The translations under genes were made by a program, and so were the position numbers. From Melieria omissa (lineage: Eukaryota > Arthropoda > Insecta > Diptera > Ulidiidae), in contig OZ020267.1 of assembly GCA_963971225.1 (NCBI GenBank), forward strand, positions 118,971,891 to 119,035,890: DNA of 64,000 nt. The letters run 5' to 3'. Positions 43,931 through 55,800 of the stretch are shown piece by piece (the first letter of the stretch is position 1; every line of letters begins with the position of its first letter). The notes under the pieces were generated by a model. That model searched no databases, was not told where the DNA came from, and saw only the letters and a list, made by a program, of their open reading frames with translations.

Positions 43931-45142
43931 CATGGTGGAATTATAAAGGTGAGATCTTCCTTGACAGCTTGTTTTTGACACTGTCTTATACAACGAGAAC
44001 CAATGTTGTCAAGTACGCTTTCAAAAGAAGGGGAAAAACGACGAAGTAAATTAAAAGTTTCAAATACAAATTAATAAATAGTGATTGCAGCAAAAGGTTT
44101 AAGGTTAGTTTATTATTTTGCGCATTTTATTTGATTTTTTATATTGATTATTTTTTATCTTTCTATTTAAAAAATTTATTCTAAAATGAATGCGACATTT
44201 AAAAAATAATTTTTTTACTTCGCGGGGCAATTCGACATTGGAGGCTTCGTCAAGAAGTTTGTCGCTTATTTTTTCAAATACCGCTACTTCACAACTATTA
44301 ATTTTGTTAAAGGCATTCTCTAATTGTATTATTTTTCTGAGAAAGTCTTGTGAGGGCTTCCTCAGGCCACCATGCGAAATTTGATCAACCCACGTGAAGG
44401 TTGCTTCAGATGCTTGAAATTGAGTAAGATTTAATTTCTTCAAGATATAGCCTGCAACATACTCCAACGCATCCTCTTGAAGCTCATCACAAGATATGTC
44501 TTCGTGCATGGCAATCTCCTGTGCTGGTATTTCCAAACCTTCTTCAATAGATGTTTCCAAATTTTTTTCAAAATCAATTTCTATTAACTTAAGCCAATTA
44601 GTGTCATCGGGCTCTGTGTTTCCTTTAAGCTGAAGCACTTCCGTGTTTCTAGCTGTCAGGGAACAAATATAAGAAATTTGTTAAAGAAAATGCATAGTTA
44701 GCCTTACCTAACAAATACTTTCTCAACCGATATATAAACTGCATTGGCGTTGGATGGTCAAAAAGCCCGCCTTTGCTTCGTATAGCACCAAAAAAGTGTT
44801 CGAGAACATCTTGGTTGAGTCGGTAAGTTAATATGTAGTCCATTCCAATGAGCAGCTAGAGCTTGGCATTTTTTTAAATTTGCACAACGGTTTGAAAAAT
44901 CTGATGTTTTTTGACAATTGAAATTACAGTGATACCAAATTTCAAAGTCAATATAACGATTAAAGGAAAGCAACATTGTTATTTGTATCGCCTATAGAAA
45001 TGAATACTGAAATTTTTTCCCCCTTTTTGTTTAAAAGCATTAAATACAACATTCTTTTCATCGACGTTTCTATAAGACAGAATGTCAACCAATTTTTTCA
45101 GTTTTCTGTCAAGGAAGATCTCACCTTTATAATTCCACCATG
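43931..45142 (-). mobile_element. P-like element with 8-bp duplication
   Basis: Ends catggtggaattataaaggt (43931, continuing gagatcttccttgacag) and the reverse complement ending at 45142, flanked by gaatattc on both sides (43923-43930 and 45143-45150). 1212 bp. It holds the C-terminal half of a P-type transposase on the minus strand. The 5' THAP end is missing, so it is an internal deletion derivative. Confidence 0.92.
44105..44960 (-). pseudogene. P-element-type transposase C-terminal fragment
   Basis: Minus strand: NLKKCQALAAHWNGLHIN (about 44890-44830), then DYILTYRLNQDVLEHFFGAI and RSKGGLFDHPTPMQFIYRLR (44843-44710), then after an intron-like gap the ORF 44638-44105 with EDALEYVAGYILKKL. 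The LTYkLsQD.LE.fFg.IR..GG..d.PT..qF block is the distal part of the catalytic region of P and THAP9-type transposases and carries the last acidic residues. The upstream GTP-bin and DNA-binding parts are gone. Splicing of the two ORFs is plausible (donor gtaaggctaa near 44706, acceptor near 44648), so a truncated protein could be made. Confidence 0.8.
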
Positions 45143-45220
45143 GAATATTCTACATATTTCAAGCAGACGAAAATTTCTATTAAAAATTTCCATTTGGATA
45201 CTTTCGTTTGTTGCGATTTT

Positions 45221-45838
45221 CATGATGAAATAAACAAGGTGAAGCGAGTAGCTGACAGTTTTGTCAACCCATACCCTTATTTTGAAACATAGCAATTGAC
45301 AACCAATTTTGCTTTGACATTGAGAGAATTTTTTAACCCCACTCAAAACGTAAAATCGAAAATATTGTGTTTAAAAATTTTCATTTGTAAAATACGCGTT
45401 TAACTTCTTCTTCTAAAGTAAGAGAGTCAAGAGTTTTAATTATCTTTCTGTAAATGAATTTGTTTGTTTCTAATATTGTTATGTTTTTTTACATGTTTTA
45501 CACAAATGTTAATCGTTTTTTAGTAAAACATGTTACGTTGTGCTACGACATACCTATTTATTTTTGGTTTCATATTTCTTTATTATTCAATACCAATAAT
45601 TATGCAGCGTGGGGACCTGCCACCACGGCAACGAATCGGAATAATCTTACCTACAACGCACTACAATAATAATGAAATTGATTTTTTGATACACCAGGCA
45701 TAAGTGGGTTAATGCGAAGAAAGAAGAAGACTTTCATGTTTTGAGAGAATTTATTTCGAAAACGTCAGTTTTTCAAAAGCTCTCTTGTCAAAATAAGGGT
45801 ATGTCATCTACTCGCTTCACCTTGTTTATTTCATCATG
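45221..45838. mobile_element. Short P-like element
   Basis: Ends catgatgaaataaacaaggt and accttgtttatttcatcatg, 618 bp, flanked by tgcgatttt (45212-45220 and 45839-45847). Ends match the P-like element at 24152-25361 but the next bases differ (gaagcgagtagctgacag). The internal text aataccaataattatgcagc and following is shared with the relic at 62974-63250. Confidence 0.88.
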
Positions 45839-46208
45839 TGCGATTTTGAACTGTCAAAAAGAGGTTAAGGCTTTTGAAGCATTTGAAAGCGTGTTCATTT
45901 TGTGATGCGTTCGATAAAATTGGTCATTTGCTTCGTCGTTTTGTAGAAATGAGTGATTTCGTAGATTTGAATTTGTATGGGGAAATGAGTGATTTGAGAA
46001 TTTTTTGCCCAAATCACGCATTTGGGCTTCCTTCATCTGCGCTTCATTTTGATAAAGAATCCTTTGGGGGAACACTTAAAAGAAGTGACTTGATGTAAAT
46101 GCTGTTTCAAGTAAAAACTTGACAGATGATACTGTCGCTCAAGCGTGAATTTTAAATTTGGTGCTATTTTAGGGACAACAAAAATAAAGGTTAATCGGAC
46201 TGTCACAA

Positions 46209-46439
46209 TGAACACGTTCTACCCGGCGCAATTTTTCGATGTTTCTACGCATTGCGTGCACGAGATCACAAGTTGTTCGTATAGCGGTACTTTTTTACTG
46301 CGTAATTGTTTTCGTCATTGTTGGCAGACAGCAGAATATTAGTTAGTAGGTTTTTGAAATAAAATTATAAACATTTGTGGACCACCAGTGGTCCGCGCCG
46401 CCAGATAACCGGTGGTCCACGCCGGGTAGAACGGGTTAA
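46209..46439. mobile_element. 231-bp TTAA-type MITE
   Basis: Left end tgaacacgttctacccggcg (TTAA decayed to TGAA), right end cgccgggtagaacgggttaa. A near-palindrome ggaccacCAgtggtcc lies at 46379-46394 and a further ggtggtcc follows. Related in layout to the TTAA elements at 12840 and 30642. Confidence 0.7.
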
Positions 46440-46858
46440 ATTGACACATTGACAATTTCTGCTGCCCATGACATGCATCTAGTATTGTTACTACGAACCG
46501 GGCAAATACCGGATGTGTGTCACCAAATATCAGCTAAATAGTATTTAGCTAGTAACAATACTATGTTCGGCTACCTAGTATTTATGTAGTACTTCACGAA
46601 ACACACATTCGAACTTACTGAACACAGCTAAAAATCTGATGTTGACATGCAGGAAAAATTCATTTCAAAAAATTGAAAAGAGGAATTTGATGGAAAATGA
46701 AAAAAACGAAAAACATGTATATCTGTTTATTCTTTTAACAAATACAAGCACTCTATATCGTTTGCTTTTTTTCTATGCAGTAATTGCCAATCTTAGACAT
46801 TGCCTTCTTTTTTGATGTAAGAAACGAATATTTGCGTTGTTTGAAATTAATGCACCTA

Positions 46859-49292
46859 TAGCCTATTTCCACTGAGCGCTTAAATGCATTTAAGGGCTCT
46901 GTTAAGTTTGACAACTGTCAAGCGTTTCCACCGACACTGAGTTAACTCCAAAAGCTTGTTTTTGTTGACATTTTCATTTCGAAAAATCAAATTCTGCATT
47001 TATTTCTGGGCAGCCCCAGCTATACCCATCGCCGCCATCTCCTTCTATACGTATGTGTGGTTTCTTGTAGCCTCTCTAGTACATGAAAACCACTCCGCTT
47101 TCCTTCTCAACAGTCTAGGAATGTCTGCGTTTTCATATTTGTGAAAATTTTTCAATTTATTTATTTTTTTATCAATTTATTTATCATTTGTCAATGTCTA
47201 TTTCATTTGTGAAAGTTGTCGGCTGTTTGATATCAGAGCTGTCTGAATTTTTAATGTCAAGAGGGTTCATGGAAAATTTACTTTTTTTATTTGCTATTTC
47301 AGCATTTATTATTTACAAATAATAGAAGTATTTATATCGTTTATGACAGACGATTTGTATTTATGTTGAAAATGCCGGTAAAAGAAGTTCTTTTAGGAAA
47401 AAATTAACCACACCGAACGCAATTTAAATCCCTTCTCTCGTTTGTGTTCGTACGGCTTTTGCAGCCCCTGAAAGCATGCTATCAAAATTTGTACATTTGT
47501 GAATATTGCTCCCGCTTTTGACAAAAAATTTTCTGTTAGACGTCTGTTAACGGCAAAACTGAGTTAACTCAGTTTTGAAAGTGAGTTCACGCACTTTGAT
47601 ACAAAAACAATTGTATGGGAATTTGAGCATTTAAATGCGATGTCAAACTGCAGTTAAGCGTAAACTGCAGTTAAGCGCTTAAATGCATTTAAGGGCTCTG
47701 TTAAGTTTGACAACTGTCAAGCGTTTCCACCGAAACTGAGTTAACTCCAAAAGCTTGTTTTTGTTGACATTTTCATTTCGAAAAATCAAATTCTGCATTT
47801 ATTTCTGGGCAGCCCCAGCTATACCCATCGCCGCCATCTCCTTCTATACGTATGTGTGGTTTCTTGTAGCCTCTCTACTACATGAAAACCACTCCGCTTT
47901 CCTTCTCAACAGTCTAGGAATGTCTGCGTTTTCATATTTGTGAAAATTTTTCAATTTATTTATTTTTTTATCAATTTATTTATCATTTGTCAATGTCTAT
48001 TTCATTTGTGAAAGTTGTCGGCTGTTTGATATCAGAGCTGTCTGAATTTTTAATGTCAAGAGGGTTCATGGAAAATTTACTTTTTTTATTTGCTATTTCA
48101 GCATTTATTATTTACAAATAATAGAAGTATTTATATCGTTTATGACAGACGATTTGTATTTATGTTGAAAATGCCGGTAAAAGAAGTTCTTTTAGGAAAA
48201 AATTAACCACACCGAACGCAATTTAAATCCCTTCTCTCGTTTGTGTTCGTACGGCTTTTGCAGCCCCTGAAAGCATGCTATCAAAATTTGTACATTTGTG
48301 AATATTGCTCCCGCTTTTGACAAAAAATTTTCTGTTAGACGTCTGTTAACGGCAAAACTGAGTTAACTCAGTTTTGAAAGTGAGTTCACGCACTTTGATA
48401 CAAAAACAATTGTATGGGAATTTGAGCATTTAAATGCGATGTCAAACTGCAGTTAAGCGTAAACTGCAGTTAAGCGCTTAAATGCATTTAAGGGCTCTGT
48501 TAAGTTTGACAACTGTCAAGCGTTTCCACCGACACTGAGTTAACTCCAAAAGCTTGTTTTTGTTGACATTTTCATTTCGAAAAATCAAATTCTGCATTTA
48601 TTTCTGGGCAGCCCCAGCTATACCCATCGCCGCCATCTCCTTCTATACGTATGTGTGGTTTCTTGTAGCCTCTCTAGTACATGAAAACCACTCCGCTTTC
48701 CTTCTCAACAGTCTAGGAATGTCTGCGTTTTCATATTTGTGAAAATTTTTCAATTTATTTATTTTTTTATCAATTTATTTATCATTTGTCAATGTCTATT
48801 TCATTTGTGAAAGTTGTCGGCTGTTTGATATCAGAGCTGTCTAAATTTTTAATGTCAAGAGGGTTCATGGAAAATTTACTTTTTTTATTTGCTATTTCAG
48901 CATTTATTATTTACAAATAATAGAAGTATTCACTTCGTTTATGACAGACGATTTGTATTTATGCTGAAAATGCCGGTAAAAGCAGTTCTTTTGGGAAAAA
49001 ATTAACCACACCGAACGGAATTCAAATCCCTTCCCTCGTTTGTGTTCGTACGGCTTTTGCAGCCCCTGAAAGCATGCTATCAAAATTTGTACATTTGTGA
49101 ATATTGCTCCCGCTTTTAACATACAATTTTCTGTTAGACGTCTGTAAACGGCAAAACTGAGTTAACTCAGTTTTGAAAGTGAGTTCACGCACTTTGATAC
49201 AAAAACAATTGTATGGGACTTTGAGCATTTAAATGCGATGTCAAACTGCAGTTAAGCGTAAACTGCAGTTAAGGCCCAGTGGAAATAGGCTA
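46859..49292. repeat. Array of three 799-bp units within short inverted ends
   Basis: Units 46875-47673, 47674-48472 and 48473-49271 repeat with an exact 799-bp period. The array is bounded by tagcctatttccactg (46859-46874) and cagtggaaataggcta (49277-49292). Each unit opens agcgcttaaatgcatttaag and closes with gagcatttaaatgcgatg and ctgcagttaa, so units have partly inverted edges. Each contains a 62-codon ORF (MFLLTFSFRKIKFCIYFWAA, at 46956, 47755 and 48554), probably chance. Units 1 and 2 are almost identical; unit 3 is identical in its first half but carries about a dozen changes after 48842. Confidence 0.85.
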
Positions 49293-49822
49293 ATAGGCTA
49301 TTAGAGATGTTCTCATTATTTACACTTCTGAATTTTTTATATTCAAACTGTCAAAAATTACTAAAAATAATTTACTAAGTTATGTCTGTCACCGTACCTA
49401 GTAGTTAGAATACTATGACAACTTTACCATGATATTGTTACTACATGTCTTTCACAGGTACACAAGAAATAAGTGTACGTCATTTAGCTGGTTCATTTTA
49501 TTATATTAATTTCACTATGATTTTAGGTAATCGCGCGAGTGAAAATAAATTTTCATATGGAAATCGGGTTCAATCAGAATTCGCTACTGTTTCTGTAGGG
49601 TTGCACTGGTTTCTCTTTTACCTCGACAACACTGCAAATGTCAAAGTGTTCAACACGGAACTGACGGAACGCGCTATTTTTGCCGAGTGCTCTTTGAATA
49701 TCGACGAAACCCATTTTAGTTTAAAATTAAAATATAAGAAATAGTTCGAAGTGCCGGAACAGTTCGTCAAGTGGAGAACGTAACGTAAACTTGAAGAGCA
49801 AAGGCGAAAATCTGAGTCCATA
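49293..49822. other. Nup154 upstream region
   Basis: Holds the end of repeat family A (to about 49519) and then about 300 bp of higher-complexity sequence that likely includes the Nup154 promoter and 5' UTR. An ORF at 49445-49744 overlaps the repeat and is not supported as a gene. Confidence 0.4.
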
Positions 49823-52800
49823 ATGAATTTAAGCACGTCAATCCCAATGGTCAGCCAGCCGGACTTTCTTGATATCGCCGGCAACATGCTGGAGCGTCAG
49901 GATCTGAAAGATATTTCAGCGCCAGGTCTACTGGAGGTAAATTAGACGTTACAAACACAACTGGAAACGAACGTTTAGAGCTAACTGCTAAATTTATAAT
50001 TTCTAGCTCACCGGCGTTAGCCAGCACGGTATGGCCACAGCGAGTGGCCTGAACGACTATGATTATCAGAGTTTATCCAGCCTGTCTATGGGACAAAAAC
50101 CGCTCTCACAAGTGCAAACAGTGAACAAAATCCCGATACCTGCGGAGATTCTCGAGCACTTCAAGCGTAGGCTTTTTTCTACTAATTTTTTATTTTTTTT
50201 GCCCAAGTCGGTTTAGTTGCCAACGTTTAATAACGTTCTATAGATGATTGCTGGAAGACTGAAACACGTGTTTTATTTGCAGATATTAAGTGTCACTGTA
50301 TGATGGGGTTGTTTCCAGATATTGGACGGGCTTGGCTCACAATTGATTCGGAGATCTATGTAATTACTGTCGTGTACTACCGTGCTGTCCAAGATTGCCT
50401 ATAAAGGATTTTTTACATTCTAGATATGGACGTATGAGCAGGCTCGCGACGTCGCCTACTATGACGGTTTGAACCATTTGATTGTTAGCGTTGGACTGGC
50501 AAAGCCAAAACCGGGTGTTTTTATAAATGACGTGAAGTACTTATTGATACTCACCACGCCGATAGAAATTATTGTATTGGGTAAATCAACGTAGTTATTT
50601 CAAAAGTATCCATTAAGTTCAATTAATTATTTCACAGGTGTTACTTTTGGGGATACCACGAAAATAATTTCTTCCCCCATGCGGAGCATGCAGAGTACAG
50701 CTACCTTTCAAGAAATGCAGCTGATGAACAAACCCATCTTCATACTAAGCACAGACAATGTGGCTATAAATGTCATTCAAAGCAGCGACAACGGGCGAAT
50801 ATTTCTCGGCGGTCGCGATGGTTGCCTCTATGAGATATCCTACCAGGCAGAGTCGAGCTGGTTTGGCAAACGCTGCAAGAAAGTAAACCACTCTCAAACT
50901 ATAGTTTCGTACATGGTTCCTAGTTTTCTTAAATTGTTTTCGGTAAGCATGGCAACAAGATTTGATAACATTATTTAAAAAAAAACAACCTCCAGACATG
51001 CGCGTTGCAGAAGCATGTCATTAACTATCCTTTTCAAACTTCCGACCTTTCGTATTCGTCGAGTCCATTTCTGCTTCACCACATCGAGAATCAACTACCT
51101 AAATTTCAAATAAATTGATCACGCATAATCTCCTATGGTGCTTTGTGACTAAGAGTCCATAACTGTTCCTTTATAAATTGTTTATAATTGTTGTTGTTGT
51201 TGTATAGTAAATCTATGTGACAACTGCGTCAGCATTTTCCAAGGTTGCAGGCTTTATCGTAAAAAATAAGGTCGTAACAAGTTGTTAACAAGCCCTAGAC
51301 CTCGTTGATTTTCCCAATTTACCGAAAAATAATATTTAAATACCAAAATGCTATACTGTATTAAACAAAGTGAAATCAGTAGTTAGTTTACCGACCTTAA
51401 CCCTTTATATAAAAAAATATTACTTTCAAAAATATATTTAAAATGTTGAAGTCATAATTGAAACGAAGAAAAAACTTAAAAAAGAAATTGCTCAACACCT
51501 GCTGTCTTTGGCATGTCTGACCACACTCTTTTTTTACATACATACAAAAATTTGTCCATTGTTTATATTTGATGACATTGCGACCAATATTGTTAATGTG
51601 CAATTTCTTTAAAACAACGTTGTAGGAAAACGATCCGATTGCTCGAATCGCGATTGATAACAGCCGTCAACTATTATATGTTCTAACCGAGAAAGGCTCT
51701 ATTGAGGCTTGGCATATGGGCCAAGATTGCAATACAATGCGTAGACTCGCCAAGATTTCCGAAAACGAAATTGTTCAAAGTGCCAGCAACATTATTAAGT
51801 ATGAGGTGTTGATATAAGGTGTTGGTTGACTTGTTTTAATACCCTTATGTATTTTAGGACTGTAGATCCATCGGTCTTTAAGACAATCAAATCCATTTGC
51901 CCGCTAACTAGTGATGACAGCTCACATTTGCATTTACTGGTAGTCACACAGTGTGGTGTGAGGTTTTTTTTTGCAACAACTCCATTAAGTCTCACACATA
52001 ACGCCTGCCAGCAACAGCAGCAATTGCAATTGCAATCTCAGCCTATGCCGCAGCAGACGTGCACCAATACTTCAGGAACAAGTGCTGCTGGGGTGGGCGT
52101 AAGTCCGCAAGCACAGCCAATCTATGACTGCCATAAGCCACAAGGGCTTTACATGTACCATGTACGACTACCGCCTGGCTACACACCAAACACTACCATC
52201 AACAAGCCTAAACAAGTACATTCCGCACACTACAATGACGGGACGTTGCTCTTGGTTTCCACACCGCAGCAGGATCAAGATATTTTATGGTCTGTCAGCT
52301 CTGCACCATTTCCAAATCGTCCGTATCTGGCAGAATCGACGACTGTTCTTCCCCTAGATGGTATAGTTTGGAGTTTGGCTGAAGTCCGAGACAGATGCAA
52401 AGCAACATTACACTCGGTTCTCCGAAAGGCACAAAAACAGAAGAAAATCGTATTGTTGACAAATCAGGGCGCCCACGTAATTGTGCTACTGAAGCCTGTC
52501 GACATTTTGCAACAATTACTAATTGCCTGCAATGGGCCTCATCACGAGGCTGTTAAAACCTTCTTCCAGGTTAGTAAAATACATGTGAAAAATTAAAAAT
52601 AAGATTAATAAAATACATTTTGTCAATAGGCCCAGGCAGAGCGTGAAGCATGCGCCACATGTTTGCTTATTGCCTGCTCAGAACAGTATCGCGGTACAGA
52701 TTTGGCACTGTGGGCTGCGCAAGCATTTATGCTTTACGGTGGTGAGCCTCTCTATCAGTTTCAGATGTTGACAAATGCAGCAGGAAGCTGCGCGCAGGTT

Positions 52801-55800
52801 AACCCCCGACAGCTAATGAATTCAACAATGACGCTTGGCCCATGTACCGATCGTAATTCACCACAAATGTTCATGTCTACTCCGATGCCAAACGCTGCTG
52901 GTGGCACTTCGCTTCCACGGTCATTACAACCAACACCAATGCAAAGTCCGACGCAACACACTCAATATCCACTCAGCCCAAGTATGTATTCAATATTTAT
53001 GCATAAGTGTATGAATTCATAAAGGGAAAAACGGTAGGAAGATTAAAAATGTCGTTGAATAAAGAATATCGTTACCGCAAAAATGAAACTAAATGTTAGG
53101 GCCATGACTTCGAATTGACTAGAATAATTATACATGCATGTATAAAGTAGCCGCAAAAGAGCCAAGGGAGCATTGTCCGGCTTTCGACTACCTAACATGA
53201 AGTAGCAGAACAGTAGCCGAGAGCCGCATATCAGAAAGCAACGGCTACTGCTGAGAGCCGTAGAGTTTCATTTTAGAAAACAGCTACGGATGCGTTCGTA
53301 ATGCTACCACGGCTCCGTAGCAGAGCCGAGTGCTTGCATTTTGTTTTCGTGTTCTAGCTCCTGCTAATTCATTTTCGGTAGCAATAGTCGGGAATCAGAG
53401 TAGAAACTCGTGTAGTTTGTTATTTTATAGTCAGCAATTCAAAGTCTGCTCAGAAACTCGGCATGATTTCTTGTTGCTAAGAAATATAAAGGTAGACTGT
53501 GAAGACAAAATTTTTATTACTCGGAGGGACATTTGAGGGAAAACTAAAGCTGACTTCTAATTGTACTAGACTTTTCTTGCAGTTTAATGTTGTTTAAATT
53601 ACTACATTATAACAACCAAGCCGATAATTGGACTCATTGGTGGTATCCGTGGTTAAGTTGTTAGTGCATTGTACATCAAGTTTGTGGTCATCGGTTTGAA
53701 AAGTAAATGATAATGCAAAATAATTACCAATATTAAAGCTTCCAACCCGCCATTTTGAATTGGTATACAACTTTAGGTCCCTTTTATTATACTGCACGAG
53801 TATATATTCCATAAAAATATTAAACCTTTGAAATTGTTTATGAAAATTCCTTTTTATATAATTACTACACTGTTATAACAAAATACTGGTCTAGTAATAG
53901 CAAGTGAGACGGCAATACTTACATTTGCATATATGTACTAATACAAATATAAATATTACACAACTCCTTGTTCTTCCATTAATAATTGCAGTTGCAAGTC
54001 AAAGTGCTTATGGAACTTTGAGCGACGCGTCTTCCGTTATATATTCCGCTAAACATGATGGTCTTTATATATACGTGGCGCGACTGCTGCGCCCAATATG
54101 GAAGAAACGGTGCATAGATGCCAATTTATGCAGTACCTTGACGCAAGCGGACTGCTCCCTTATACTGGAGGATCTTTATGCGGTTAAAGCCTTCCTAGAC
54201 GCGAATTCTGTGAACGAATTATCATGTAATTGCCCTTAAATTCTGAGAATACGCAGTTCGTTGAAGTGAATTATCGTTGCAGGCACCATGCGCTCCTACA
54301 CCAATCAAGCTGGCATCACCAATGGTTTTAGTCAAATGCTGCAAAATACTAACATGCCCTTAAATGACCAAAGGACCGTTGTGGAGCAAGCGCAGGGAGA
54401 GGAAAAGAGGTCACTTACGGCATTAAACTATTTCATAAGTGAGTTCGCACTGGATTTTGCACTTTGTGTAACACTGTGTATTATATTTTCATGATTTACA
54501 ATCTGTTCTACTCCGCAGAGCACACATGTGAAGTTGTCGCGCTGTGGAAAATTTTATGCGAACACCAGTTACAAGTTTTGGCCAGTCAATTGGCAAAGGA
54601 TAAACAAGACATACTGAAATCTTGCACCTTTAGGGATTTAACATTATCTCGAACGGAATCGTGTGCTTTGTTGATCGTGGCGCTTATAAATTCATATCTT
54701 AAAGACAACGCTAGTGTTAGTTCAATATCAGCGAAATTGCGAGACGTTTGTCCGACCTTGTACAGGCACGAGGATGCCGTTTCATTTAAAGCTACTGAAA
54801 TACTGATGACCTCAAAGACTTGTACGGTTTCGGAGGAGAAAAACGAGAAACTACGCACGGCGTTGCAGTTATGTAAAGATGCCGCACCCAATTTACCTCT
54901 GCAAACTATTTGCCAGCAGGTGAACACCATTTCATTTTAATTCGCATAACGTGTTGTATATTAAACATTTATAGGTCATAAGAATATCGTTTTTAAGGAT
55001 TTTTACATTTTTTAATGTGTTCGAATTTCAGTTTACACTTGCAGGATTTTACGAAGGGGTTATTGAACTTTCATCAACCTGTGCTGCAAAGCTTGATCCG
55101 GAGAAGATTGGGATACATTTCTACAATAGCGATGAACCTAGTGAGGATCGCGAGGGATACGCTGCATATTCAGCTCGGTAATTGTAACTAACTTAGTGCG
55201 ATTCCAGAAAAAAATCTTGAAGATTTGATTTTCAGCATGACTTGTTACAAGGAAGTGCGTCTAATGCTCGATCATGTATATCAAAGTGTCTGCAATGCCA
55301 GCGTAAACCAGGAGTGGCAGATTTGCAGCAATCCCGATAGCAATTCGAATGCGCAAATCATGAAAATAATAACCATAGCTGTGCAAATAAAAGATCCATT
55401 GTTGCATGTCGCCATTTACGAATGGTTGTTGGTTCACGATATGCTGTCGGAATTATTGGCCCTGACTGAAGCATCGTTGGGAGAATTCTTGCGGCGTAAT
55501 GTTGTACGTAATCCCGAAAATTTAAAGCTAATCGATTTGCTCTGGAAGTATTACGAGAAAAATGGACACCACTCACAAGCAGCGCGCATTCTGGATAACC
55601 TTGCGAGCACACAAAGCGAAGCAATTGTACTGGAGCAACGAATTGAGTACTTGGCCAGAGCTGTTATGTGCATGCGTAACGACACAGTAGGATATTCCAT
55701 ATCCAATGGAATCCTTCTTAAAGAGCTGGAAGACAAGGTTTTTAAAGTTACGATTGAAAATAAAACAACTATATTTACAAACAAAAATTTCAGTTGGAAA

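Larger units (their letters stand above)
46140..49519. repeat. Repeat family A copy split by two insertions
   Basis: Family A text gctattttagggacaacaaa (about 46164) to attgacacattgacaatt (46439-46457) resumes as aaataagtgtacgtcattta and closes at atttcactatg (about 49519). Inside are a small TTAA-type element (46209-46439) and a 3-kb block (about 46460-49455) containing the 799-bp array. The order of events can be read from the nesting. Confidence 0.65.

Noticed and set aside
46956..47144. 62-codon ORF repeated three times
   Set aside because: It repeats only because the 799-bp DNA unit repeats; there is no codon-level selection visible and no family.
49445..49744. 99-codon ORF upstream of Nup154
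   Set aside because: It starts inside repeat family A and has no recognisable family or splice link to Nup154.
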